Under the pieces are notes generated by a model. The model saw nothing but the letters and a program-made list of their open reading frames with translations, did no database searches and was not told where the DNA came from. This document shows, piece by piece, positions 25,447-34,303 of a stretch of 64,000 bases of DNA (positions are counted from its first letter, which is position 1; each line of letters opens with the position of its first letter). The position numbers and the translations under genes were made by a program. Source of the DNA: Methylobacterium sp. PvR107. GTDB taxonomy: Bacteria > Pseudomonadota > Alphaproteobacteria > Rhizobiales > Beijerinckiaceae. The stretch covers positions 5,766,001 to 5,830,000 of the forward strand of contig NZ_JAFIBW010000001.1 in assembly GCF_017833295.1 (NCBI RefSeq), read 5' to 3'.

Positions 25447-25887
25447 GTGGCCCTGCACCTGATCAAGCTCTGCGTCGGACCTGCCTCCATCGCCGATCTC
25501 GAGGCGCGGCAGGCCCGGTTCCTGGCGGAGGCCCTCCGGGACGGCCGGACAGCCGCGCCGTTCCACGTCACCCGGACCCTGCCCAAACGGCATCGCGAGA
25601 TCACCGGACAGGGCTCGATCTACTGGGTGATCCGTGGGACCCTGTCGTGCCGGCAGGCGATCACCGCAATCGAGCCGCTGACCGACGCGGACGGGATCCC
25701 GCGCTGCCGGCTGGTCTTCGATCCGCGCCTCGTCCCGGTGGCGCCCCGGCCTTACCGGCCGTTCCAGGGCTGGCGCTACCTGACGGCGGGCGACGCTCCG
25801 GCCGATCTCGGGGCGGAGGCCTCGGGCGATCTCGCCGAGATGCCGGAAGCCCTCCGGCGCGAGCTGGCCGGCCTCGGCCTGCTGTGA
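25447..25887 (+). CDS. DUF1489 family protein
   Basis: The 146-residue product has the conserved N terminus 'MALHLIKLCVG', then 'HVTRTLPKRHREITGQGSIY', 'WVIRGTLSCRQAI' and 'VPVAPRPYRPFQGWRYL'. These are the hallmarks of DUF1489, an alphaproteobacterial family of unknown function. It starts with GTG 68 bases after the CheZ-like gene and may be cotranscribed with it. It is convergent with the giant GPR-like gene. Confidence 0.9.
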   Translation: MALHLIKLCVGPASIADLEARQARFLAEALRDGRTAAPFHVTRTLPKRHREITGQGSIYWVIRGTLSCRQAITAIEPLTDADGIPRCRLVFDPRLVPVAPRPYRPFQGWRYLTAGDAPADLGAEASGDLAEMPEALRRELAGLGLL

Positions 25888-25959
25888 CCAGGGCCCTCCA
25901 GGCCGCCCCCTGACATGCGCGTCCCGCCGGAGCCGTGGCCGGCCCCGGCGGGCGGCGTC

Positions 25960-28900
25960 CTACGCCCCGTCGAAACGCCCGCTGGCATGAGCCAGCATGG
26001 TGTAGACCTTGCCGGTCTCCGAGGTGAGGTAGGCGTCGGTCCGCTTGGCGTCGCTGTCGTTCTTGACCACGTCGCCGAGCAGGCGCTCGAACTCGCTGAC
26101 GTAGCGGTCGACGCTGCGGCGGAACTCCGCATCCGACCGGTAGCGGCGCTGGATCTCCGCGAAAGTCGCCCGGCCCTGCGGCGTGTAGATCCGCGGGTCG
26201 AACAGGTTCGGCTCGCCGCGCCGGTAGCGTTCCCACAGATCGACCGCGGTCCGGTGCTCGATCATCTTGGCGATGTCGGTCGAGATCGTGTCGAGGGCGA
26301 TCCGTCCGGTCTCCGCGGCGGCCGGCGACGAGGCCCGGCGCCCTGCCGGTGCGGCGGCCGCCGCGTCCGCCGCGGGCGCCGCCTCCTCGTCGTCGTCCAG
26401 GGAGGCGCGGGTCAGCAGGTCGGACAGCCAGCCGCGCTTGTCTCCGGCCTGGGCCGGGCCGGCGGTGCGGACCGGGGCCGCCGGGCGCTGCGCCTCGATC
26501 CGGGCCGGGGCCGCCGCGGACGCACGCGGTGCAGCCCCGGGGGCCGGCAAAGCCGGCGCGGCGGAGGCCGTCGGCGCGAGGGGCGTCGCGGCGGCCGGGC
26601 CGGCCGGCGCAGCCGCGACGGCGCGACCGCCGCCCTCGGCGACCCGGCGTTGGGCCAGCGGCTGGGCGACGTCCACAGTGCGGCCGGAGCGGGAGACCAG
26701 GGACGAGAGCTCGTTGAGCGCCTTGATCTGGTCGGCCACGACCCGGCGCATCTCGCCGGTCGCGTCCTGCGTCTCGCGCGGCAGTTCGAGCACGCCCTTG
26801 GCAAGCTCGGCGCGGGTGGCGTCGAGCTCACCGCGGATCGAGCCCGTCATCTCGCGCAGGGCCGAGAAGGAGTCGCCGAAGCTGGCCTGAGCCTCCTGGA
26901 AGCCGCTGCGCATCTCGCGGGCCGCCTCCTCGATGGCCTGCCGGACGCCCTGGGCGGCCTTCTCGCCCTCGGCGCTGGCGCTGTCCTTGAGGTCGGCAAA
27001 GGCGCTCGTCACCGAGGCGCCGGCGCCCTGGGCCGACTGGGCGAGGGATTCGCCGACGCTGCGGGCGCGCTCCTCGGCGGCGCGCAGCGTCTGCTCGATC
27101 GTCTGCGCGAGGGCGCTGCCGTTCTGCTCCAGAGCGGCGGCGCGCGCCTCGAAGGCGCTCATGGCCTCGGTCAGGGCGGTTTCGCGGCCCGACAGGGCCG
27201 TTCCCAGACGCTCCTCGATCGCGGCCAGCGAGGCCGCGGCCCGGTCGAGCGCCGCCACATGCACGGCGGTCTGCTCGCCCAGGGAGCGGCCGCGGCCGTC
27301 GAGGGTCTCGGCCAGCCGGGCGGCCTCGCGCAGAGCCCCGTCGGCGGCACCCCGCAGCGACTCGACCTGGGCCGAGACGCCCGCACTGGCCCGGCCGGTC
27401 TCGGCGGCGATGCGCTCCAGAGCGCCCTGGACCTGCTCGATCCGGCCGGCAAGGCCCTGCTCGATCGCACCGAGATTGGTGTCGGCGCCGGCCACCAAGT
27501 CTGTGAGGGCCGTGTTGGCGGCCTCGATCCGCTGGAGCAGGGCGCCCAGCTCCTGGCCCATCCGGTCGTTGGTCTCGAACAGCTCCGAGAGGGTGCGGCC
27601 TGCGCCGTCCTCGACGGCGGCGCGCAGCAGCTCGGCCGAGGCCCTGGACTGCACGGCCAGCTCCTCGGTCCGCTCCCGCAGGCTCTCGGCCAGGGGCATG
27701 CCGGTCTCGGCAAGCGTCCGCTCGATGGCCTCGGCCCGGTCCGCCAGGGCCCGGGACAGGTCCATCATCGGCCCGTCGATGGCGGTGCGCAGGCGCTCGA
27801 CATGGCCGTCCAGGCTGTCGCCGACCGCGCGGCCGCTGCCCTCGACACTGGCGAGCAATGCGCCGCCGCGCTCCTCGATGGCGCGGACCAGGGTCTCGGC
27901 ACTCTCCGCGAGGCGGCGCGACAGGGCCTCGCCGCGGGAATCCACCAGGGCGCCGAGCGCCATGGCGCGCCGCTCGAACCCGGCCCCGAGGGCTTCCGTA
28001 CGGGCATCGATCAAACCCGCCAGGGTGGCCTCGCGGCGGCTGAGCGTCTCGGCCAGCGCCGCGTTGTGGGCGTCGACCTGCTCGGCATGGGCGCGCGCCC
28101 GCTCGTCGAGGGCGGCGACCAGGGCTGCCGTGCGCTCGTCCATGAGGCCCGCGAAGGCGTCGTGGCGGTCGTCGAAGGCGGTGGCCAGCGTGTCGGCGCG
28201 CTGCGCCACCAGGGTCGCGAACAGCCGCATGCGGCTGTCGATGCGCTGGGTGAAGGCATCGGCGCGGGCGTCGACGCCGCGGGCCAGGGCCTCGCTCTGC
28301 GCCTCAACCGCCTGCGCCAGGGCCGCCGTGCGACCCTCCACGACGCCGTCGAGGTCGCGCAGCCGGGTATCGAAGACCTCGACCAGCGCGCCGGTGCGGC
28401 CTTCGGCAGCCGCCACCAGGGCCTGGCTGCGGTCCTCCAGAAGCCCCTCGATCGAGGCGCGCGCCTGCTCGAACGTCGACCGCAGAGCCTCGATGCGCGC
28501 GTCGACCCGCTCGGACACGTCGCGGCCGGTGCCCTCGACGATCGCGCCGAGGCGGCTCTGCACCCGCTCGAACAGGGCCTGCAGCTCGCCCGAACGCTCC
28601 CTGAGGGTCTCAGCGAGACGGGTCTCGCGCTCCTCGAGCAGGCCGGCGATCGCCGGGTTCACCTTCTCGATCGTCGCCTGGAGGGACTGGGTCCGGTGCT
28701 CGATCGTCCCGGCGATCTGGCGGCCGCGGCCGTCCACGAGCCGGTCGATCTCGCCTTGCGCCCGCTCGAACAGGCCCTGCAGATCCGCCAGGCGGGTATC
28801 CAGCATCTCGGCCATCTGGGCGGGCGCCGCGTCGAGGGTCGTGCGCAGGCTTTCGGTCCGGGCCCCGATGGCGTCGGCGACCTCCTGGCCGCGCCCGTCA

Positions 28901-31900
28901 ACGAGCTCGCGCAGGCCGGTCTGGGCCTCCTCGAACAGGGTCTGAAGACGCTGGGTCCGGGCGTCGAGGGTCGCGGCAAGCTGGCGCTCGCGGGTCTCGA
29001 CCAGCGCGGAGACGGCGGCAGGCGCCTCCTCCAGCACCGCGCGCAGCGACTGGATGCGCGCATCGACCGTGGCGGCGAAGCGGCCGCCGCCGCCCTCCAC
29101 CACCGCGTCGAGGGCGGATTGCGCCTCCTCGAACAGGGTGCGCAGGGACTGCGCCCGGGCGCTGAGAGTCTCGGCGAGGCGGTTGCCGCGCCCCTCGACC
29201 AGGCCTTCCAGAGTGCCCAGCCGCTCGTCGAACAGGCTGCCGAGCTGCCGGGTCCGGTCCTCGAGGGCTCCGTTCGCGGTGCCGAACGCCCCATCCAGGG
29301 CAGCGACCAGCGCCCGGCCGCGGCCGTCGAGCGCCTCGTTGATCGGGCCCATGCGGCCGTCGAGAGTCGCGGCCAGGGTGCCAGCGTGGTCGTCCAGCAT
29401 CACGCGGATCTGGTTGGTGCGGTCGTCGAGCAGCGTGTGAACCGTGCGCACGCCGTCATCGAGCAGGCCGCTGATATCGGCGGTGCGGCTCGAGAGGGTG
29501 TGCCCGAGGCGACCCTCGCCGGCATCGAGCATGCGCTCGGCATCCGCGATGGTCTGCTGGAGCTTGGACAGCACGCTCTCGCCGCGCTGGTCGATCAGCT
29601 CGGCGAGCGACGTGCCGCCGCGGTCGAGCAGGCGGGCGAGTTCGGTGATCCGGGTGCCGATCGCCCCGAACACGGCCCGACCCTTCTCGTCGAGCTCGCC
29701 CGACATGGCGGCGATGCGCTCGTCGATCAGGCGGCCGAGGAGGTCCGCGCGCTCCGAGAAGGCGGCGCGGACGGCCTCGGTGTGAGCCGTGAGGGCCGCA
29801 TCGGCGCTCTCGCTGCGCTCGTCGACCTGCCGCACGAGGGCCTCCGTGCGGGCCGTCAGCGACGCCTCCAGGGCGCGGGTGGAGTCCTCGATGGTCGCCG
29901 TGAGGGCGCGGACGCGCTCGCCCATGGCGCCGTCGAGGCCGCCGGTACGGTCGGAGATCATCGCCACGAGGTCGCGGGTCCGGCCGGCCAGCTCCTCGTC
30001 GACCGCACGGGTGCGGGTCTCGATGAGGCGGATCGCCTCGAAGGCCTGGACGCCGAAGCTCTCGTCGACGAGGCGGGCGCGCTCGTCCAGGGTCTCGGCG
30101 ATCGCCTGGAGGCGGCCGATCACGCCGGCGTCGAAATGGCCGGCGCTCTCCTCGATCCGGCGGGCGATCTCGCCGGTGTGCCGGGCGATGTCCTGGCCGA
30201 GCCCGCTGGTGCGGCCCTCCAGCATCTCGATCAGGCCGCGATGACCCTCGGCCATGATCCGCGCCATCTCGTCGGTGCGGGCGCGCAGCGCCTCGTCGAC
30301 GGCGCCGACGCGGCTGCCCAGATGCCCGTCGATGTGGCTGACGAGGTCGGTCACGGCCGCCCCGATCTCGGCGGCCCGCTGGGCGGAGCGCGTCTCGAGG
30401 CCCCCGAGCTGGGTCTCGATCAGGCTCCCGGCCTCCTGGGCCCTGGCCGTGATCGTCTCGGCCACCGCCTGCCCCTTGCCGGTGAGGAGACGGTCCATCT
30501 CTTCCAGGCGGGCGCCGACGGTCTCGCCGAGCGCCGCCGTGTCGCGTCCGATCCGGTCGGCCAGGATGTCGCCGCGGGCGATGGTTTCCTGCAGGGCGGC
30601 GAGGCGGTTGCCCAGGGTCTCGTCGATCGCCCGGACGCGGCCGTCGGCGGTCTCGGCGAAGCTCGCACCGGTCTGGCTGAGCGTGTCGGCGATGCGGGCG
30701 CCCTGGCTCGCCACCGCGAGCACGATGTCGCGGCCGGTGCCGCTGATGCGGGCCTGGGTCTCGTCGGCGTGGCTGGCGAGCAGCTCGGCGACGCCGCGGC
30801 CATGCGCGCCGAAGGCCGCCTCCATCTCGCCGATCCGGGCGGCGAGGTCGGCCGAGACCGCGCGGGCGGCCTCGGCGAGGCTGCCGGTGGCGTCGCCCGT
30901 GCGGGCGGCAAGCTCGCGGTTGAGATCGTCGAGGGCCGCCCGCACGGCCGAGACGGCGGCCATGCCGCGCTCGCCGAGTTCCGTGCCGGCGCGGTCGGCG
31001 GCGTCGCGGAAGCGGGCCGTCAGGATCGCGGTCTCGGCCTCAACGGCGCCGGTGACCTCGGCGGAGGCGTTCTGCAGGGTCTCCAGCGCACCGGCGAGCC
31101 GGGCAGCCGCGTCGCGGGTCTGCGTCTCGGCGGCATTGCCCGCCTGGTCGGCGGCGGCGCGCAGCGCCTCCGCGGCTTCCGCCGTGCGCGCCGCGAGAGC
31201 GGCGGCGGATTCCGCCACCCGGTGCTCGAAGATCTGCACGGCCTCGGCGGCGCGGCCGCCGATCGCGCCGGACAGCCCCTCGACGGTGCCCTGCAGGGAG
31301 CCGACTGCGGCGGCGGCCCCGGCCTCGAAGCCCTGCCCGAGAGCCGCGAAGGCGGCCTCCAGGCTCGCCGTGGCCTCCTGTGTGCGGTGTGCGAGACGAC
31401 CGCCCGCGCGCTCGGCCGCGTCGGCGACCCGGGTCTCCAGATCCGCGGCGCGGACCGTGACGGTCTCGTCCAGGCGCGAAGCGATGCCGTCCATGCGGTC
31501 CGTGAGGGCACCCCCGCGGTCCGAGAGCGCCTCGGCAATTTGCTCGGCGGTGTCGATCAACGCGTCGCGCACCGTGCCGGCGCGCGCCGTCAGGGTCTCG
31601 CCGGCGCCGCTGGCCGCCAGCGCCAGGGCGGCCTGCGCGTCGCGCCCGCGGCCCTCGATCGTCTCGGCGACGGACAGGCCCGCGCTCTCGATCTCGGCGC
31701 GGAGGGCGAGACCGCGGCCGGCGATGTCCTCGGTGAGGGCGGAGCCGGTCTCGGCGAAGCGGGCGGTGATCTCGGCGCCCATCGTGCCGAAGCGCTCGGT
31801 CAGCTCCGAGCCGCGCGACAGGAACACGGTCTCAAGCCCGGTCACCGAGCGCTCGAAGCTCTCGCGCACCGTTCCGGCCTGACGCTCCAGCGCTTCGCTC

Positions 31901-33141
31901 ACGCGCGCGCCCGTCTCGGCGATGCTCTGCGCGAGGGTGCCGGCATTCTCGGACAGGCGGCCGGCCAGGGTGGTGCCCGCGGCCTCGAAGGCGCCGGTCG
32001 CCTCGCCGGCGCGGCTCTCGAAGGCGCGCGTCAGGGTCTCGCCGACCTCCTGGAGGGTGCCGCGCACGTCCTGGCTGGTGGCCGCGAGATTGTCGATCAG
32101 GTCGCTGCCGCGGGCCGTCATCAGGCTGACCACCCGGTCGCCCGCGTCGCCCAGGGAGGCGGTGATGGCGGCGCCGCGGGTTTCCAGGGCACCGGTCACC
32201 CGCTCGCCCGCGCCGGTCACGGCGGAGACGATCCGGTCGGAGGCGCCCTCCAGGTCCTGGCTCAGGCTCTGGTGCGACCCGGTGATGGCGCTACGCACCC
32301 GCTCGGCGTTGGTGACGATCGCCTCGCGTTGCGCCACCAGCTCGTCCACGAGGGAGCGGATGCGGATCTCGTTGTCGGAATAGGCCCGCTCCAGCGTGGC
32401 GATCTCGCCGCGGACCAGGGTCTCCAGCTCGCCGGCCCGGGCGAGCGCCCGCTCGACGCCGTCGCCCACCGCCGCCACCTCGCGGCGCACCGTCTGCGAC
32501 ATGGTCAGGACGGCGTCGGTGGAGAAGCTCTCGGGCTCGGCCAGACGCACCGCGACCTCGCCGACCGCACGGGCGACAAGGCGCATCTCCTGGGCCCGCA
32601 CCGCGAGCATGGCGGCGATCACGAACAGCACCACCGGGCCGAACAGGGCGGCGGCGCCGACGCTCGCCTGCAGGGCGGTCAGGCTCGAGACGACGGCGCG
32701 CAGGTCGCCGTCGGACTTCGACCACGCGATCAGCACCAGAGCGCCGATCCAGACGAGGCCGGCGGCGAGCGCGAGCAGGTAGGGCTTGGGCGAGGAGCGC
32801 ACCCGCAGGGTCTGCTGCAGGATGCCGATGTTGCGCCGGTCGTCGTTGGCCACCAGCGAGCGGTCGGGGGGCAGGAGCCCGCCCTCGCGCCGCGGGCGGT
32901 CGAGGCCGGGCGGCGGCAGGTCGGAAACGAGCGGCGCGTCGAGATCGAGGCGCGGCGGCATGGTGCGGCCGGCCTGATCGAGGCCTCCGTCGAGAAGCGG
33001 ATCGGCGTCGCCGACATCGGGGAGGCGCGGCTCGGCGCGGCCCTCGATGCCGTTCGGCGTCAGGGCGTCGAGGTTCAGCGCCTGCTCGATCGCAGAGAGC
33101 GCGGCCTCGGCCGGGTCCTTCAGCTTCTTCTCGGTCGCCAT
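25960..33141 (-). CDS. gpr: Giant membrane-anchored coiled-coil/apolipoprotein-like protein, probable GPR (growth pole ring) homologue
   Basis: The 2,393-residue product has a proline/aspartate-rich cytoplasmic-looking N terminus (1-115) and two membrane segments (about 121-140 and 163-181). More than 1,900 residues of continuous amphipathic helix follow, then a low-complexity Ala/Pro linker (about 2160-2290) and a compact conserved C-terminal domain ('MIEHRTAVDLWERYRRGEPN', 'YRSDAEFRRSVDRYVSEFER'). Between 28540 and 29199 the helix falls into units of 33, 33, 33, 33, 22, 33 and 33 residues, each starting like 'VEGRGNRLAETL', i.e. an 11-residue period. Size, N-terminal membrane anchor and apolipoprotein-like repeats match Agrobacterium GPR (2,115 residues), which forms a ring at the growth pole and is needed for polar growth. 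Homology is inferred from architecture; annotation pipelines often call such proteins kinesin-like or hypothetical. Confidence 0.75.
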   Translation of the reverse strand: MATEKKLKDPAEAALSAIEQALNLDALTPNGIEGRAEPRLPDVGDADPLLDGGLDQAGRTMPPRLDLDAPLVSDLPPPGLDRPRREGGLLPPDRSLVANDDRRNIGILQQTLRVRSSPKPYLLALAAGLVWIGALVLIAWSKSDGDLRAVVSSLTALQASVGAAALFGPVVLFVIAAMLAVRAQEMRLVARAVGEVAVRLAEPESFSTDAVLTMSQTVRREVAAVGDGVERALARAGELETLVRGEIATLERAYSDNEIRIRSLVDELVAQREAIVTNAERVRSAITGSHQSLSQDLEGASDRIVSAVTGAGERVTGALETRGAAITASLGDAGDRVVSLMTARGSDLIDNLAATSQDVRGTLQEVGETLTRAFESRAGEATGAFEAAGTTLAGRLSENAGTLAQSIAETGARVSEALERQAGTVRESFERSVTGLETVFLSRGSELTERFGTMGAEITARFAETGSALTEDIAGRGLALRAEIESAGLSVAETIEGRGRDAQAALALAASGAGETLTARAGTVRDALIDTAEQIAEALSDRGGALTDRMDGIASRLDETVTVRAADLETRVADAAERAGGRLAHRTQEATASLEAAFAALGQGFEAGAAAAVGSLQGTVEGLSGAIGGRAAEAVQIFEHRVAESAAALAARTAEAAEALRAAADQAGNAAETQTRDAAARLAGALETLQNASAEVTGAVEAETAILTARFRDAADRAGTELGERGMAAVSAVRAALDDLNRELAARTGDATGSLAEAARAVSADLAARIGEMEAAFGAHGRGVAELLASHADETQARISGTGRDIVLAVASQGARIADTLSQTGASFAETADGRVRAIDETLGNRLAALQETIARGDILADRIGRDTAALGETVGARLEEMDRLLTGKGQAVAETITARAQEAGSLIETQLGGLETRSAQRAAEIGAAVTDLVSHIDGHLGSRVGAVDEALRARTDEMARIMAEGHRGLIEMLEGRTSGLGQDIARHTGEIARRIEESAGHFDAGVIGRLQAIAETLDERARLVDESFGVQAFEAIRLIETRTRAVDEELAGRTRDLVAMISDRTGGLDGAMGERVRALTATIEDSTRALEASLTARTEALVRQVDERSESADAALTAHTEAVRAAFSERADLLGRLIDERIAAMSGELDEKGRAVFGAIGTRITELARLLDRGGTSLAELIDQRGESVLSKLQQTIADAERMLDAGEGRLGHTLSSRTADISGLLDDGVRTVHTLLDDRTNQIRVMLDDHAGTLAATLDGRMGPINEALDGRGRALVAALDGAFGTANGALEDRTRQLGSLFDERLGTLEGLVEGRGNRLAETLSARAQSLRTLFEEAQSALDAVVEGGGGRFAATVDARIQSLRAVLEEAPAAVSALVETRERQLAATLDARTQRLQTLFEEAQTGLRELVDGRGQEVADAIGARTESLRTTLDAAPAQMAEMLDTRLADLQGLFERAQGEIDRLVDGRGRQIAGTIEHRTQSLQATIEKVNPAIAGLLEERETRLAETLRERSGELQALFERVQSRLGAIVEGTGRDVSERVDARIEALRSTFEQARASIEGLLEDRSQALVAAAEGRTGALVEVFDTRLRDLDGVVEGRTAALAQAVEAQSEALARGVDARADAFTQRIDSRMRLFATLVAQRADTLATAFDDRHDAFAGLMDERTAALVAALDERARAHAEQVDAHNAALAETLSRREATLAGLIDARTEALGAGFERRAMALGALVDSRGEALSRRLAESAETLVRAIEERGGALLASVEGSGRAVGDSLDGHVERLRTAIDGPMMDLSRALADRAEAIERTLAETGMPLAESLRERTEELAVQSRASAELLRAAVEDGAGRTLSELFETNDRMGQELGALLQRIEAANTALTDLVAGADTNLGAIEQGLAGRIEQVQGALERIAAETGRASAGVSAQVESLRGAADGALREAARLAETLDGRGRSLGEQTAVHVAALDRAAASLAAIEERLGTALSGRETALTEAMSAFEARAAALEQNGSALAQTIEQTLRAAEERARSVGESLAQSAQGAGASVTSAFADLKDSASAEGEKAAQGVRQAIEEAAREMRSGFQEAQASFGDSFSALREMTGSIRGELDATRAELAKGVLELPRETQDATGEMRRVVADQIKALNELSSLVSRSGRTVDVAQPLAQRRVAEGGGRAVAAAPAGPAAATPLAPTASAAPALPAPGAAPRASAAAPARIEAQRPAAPVRTAGPAQAGDKRGWLSDLLTRASLDDDEEAAPAADAAAAAPAGRRASSPAAAETGRIALDTISTDIAKMIEHRTAVDLWERYRRGEPNLFDPRIYTPQGRATFAEIQRRYRSDAEFRRSVDRYVSEFERLLGDVVKNDSDAKRTDAYLTSETGKVYTMLAHASGRFDGA

Positions 33142-33205
33142 TCAACGCCTCGTTACACGGGTTCACCGGCGCCTGGAGAGGCTCATGCCGGAGACGCAAC
33201 GCCCC

Positions 33206-33293
33206 GTTTACCATTACAAGCGTAAACTCGGGCAGCGATTGCCGATACCCGAGCCGCCGACCGGCCCCAGAAAACGTTAACCGAATGGTTACC
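33206..33293 (-). promoter_or_regulatory. Inverted repeats upstream of the GPR-like gene
   Basis: Two structured elements lie 65-150 bases upstream of the giant gene's start. GTTTAC (33206-33211) and GTAAAC (33222-33227) form an inverted repeat with a 10-base spacer. Further up, GTTAACCGAATGGTTACC (33276-33293) holds two inverted TTAACC/GTAACC half sites, which resemble CtrA half sites. The span is otherwise GC-rich, so these AT-containing palindromes stand out. A regulator is not identified. Confidence 0.4.
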
Positions 33294-33430
33294 GGGGCCG
33301 CCGCCTTTCGGCCGGGCCATCTTGCAGCAGACGGACCCGTCTGCGCGATCCCCCCGCGGCGAATCGGGGGGTGAATCATGGGGATCGGTTCGACAACCCC
33401 CAGAAGAATGCGGAGTTCGGGAGCCGGAGC

Positions 33431-33751
33431 ATGCAGGCCATCGACCGTGCGGCCCTCGCTGCGCAGACCGGCAGCGACGCCGATCTCGCCCGGGAGGTTC
33501 TGGACCTGTTCGCCGGCCAGTGCCGGTCGATCCTGCCGCGCCTGACCGATCCTGCCCTGCCGCGGGACCAGCGCGCCGACCTCGCGCATACGCTCAAGGG
33601 CTCGGCCGCCGGGGTTGGAGCGGTTCAGGTGCGCACGCTGGCCGACACCGCCGAGACGCAGCTGCGGTCCGGCACCGGACCCGTCTCCCTCGGCGCCCTC
33701 ACGGACGCGGTCGCGGCGGCGCTATCCGAGATCGCGGTCGCGCGGACCTGA
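33431..33751 (+). CDS. Stand-alone Hpt (histidine phosphotransfer) domain protein
   Basis: The 106-residue product is a single four-helix Hpt domain. The phospho-accepting histidine is in '[17 protein letters not shown]', preceded by '[16 protein letters not shown]'. Such proteins relay phosphate between a hybrid kinase and a response regulator. No kinase or regulator gene is adjacent. The ATG at 33431 follows GGGAGCCGGAGC, a better ribosome site than that of the in-frame GTG at 33371. It is divergent from the GPR-like gene, sharing the palindrome-rich interval. Confidence 0.88.
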   Translation: MQAIDRAALAAQTGSDADLAREVLDLFAGQCRSILPRLTDPALPRDQRADLAHTLKGSAAGVGAVQVRTLADTAETQLRSGTGPVSLGALTDAVAAALSEIAVART

Positions 33752-33912
33752 CCGCCGCCGCCCCGGGCGCCGCGACGCGCGCGTTCTTGCAATGCGGCGA
33801 TCGATCCCGGACCGGCGTCAACCGCCGCGCTTGCATTCCGCGTTTCCAGCCGCCAAGCAGGCACGCCGCCCGTCGGACAGATTGCGCTCGACGCGAGCCC
33901 GGAGCCCCCAGC

Positions 33913-34233
33913 ATGCCCAAGATCACCTACGTCGACCACGCCGGGACGGAGCGGACCGTCGAAGGCAGTGTCGGCGCGACCGTGATGGAGACGGCGCTGC
34001 GCAACAACGTCCCGGGCATCGATGCGGAGTGCGGCGGCGCCTGCGCCTGCGCCACCTGCCACGTCTACGTCGCCGACGCGTGGATCGAGACGGTCGGCAA
34101 GGCGCAGGACATGGAGCAGGACATGCTCGACTTCGCCAGCGACGTGCGCGAGAATTCCCGCCTGTCGTGCCAGATCAAGATCACGCCGGCGCTCGACGGC
34201 CTCGTGGTGACGACGCCCTCCCAGCAGGGCTGA
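33913..34233 (+). CDS. [2Fe-2S] ferredoxin (adrenodoxin type)
   Basis: The 106-residue electron carrier starts '[18 protein letters not shown]'. It has the cluster motif '[15 protein letters not shown]' (Cys-x5-Cys-x2-Cys) and the fourth cysteine in '[10 protein letters not shown]'. The acidic helix '[15 protein letters not shown]' between them is typical of partner docking in adrenodoxin/FdxB ferredoxins. It may serve Fe-S assembly or a P450; no partner gene is adjacent. The ATG at 33913 begins the canonical N terminus. Confidence 0.94.
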   Translation: MPKITYVDHAGTERTVEGSVGATVMETALRNNVPGIDAECGGACACATCHVYVADAWIETVGKAQDMEQDMLDFASDVRENSRLSCQIKITPALDGLVVTTPSQQG

Positions 34234-34303
34234 CACGGCAGCCGTTCAGGACGTTCGGTTCTCTCCCGTCAGCGCGAGCGCAGTGAGGCCGTAAACCCAC
34301 CTG

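Noticed and set aside
25915..33225. A 2,436-residue open frame on the plus strand antisense to the GPR-like gene
   Set aside because: It is a composition shadow: codon positions mirror the GC3-rich minus-strand gene, it lacks any recognisable domain, and its glycine/arginine/leucine-rich translation varies with the antisense repeats.
34255..34295. A possible terminator between ferredoxin and the VWA gene
   Set aside because: Only a half REP-like core (CAGCGCGAGCGCAGTGAGG) is present, with no pairing arm and no U-run.
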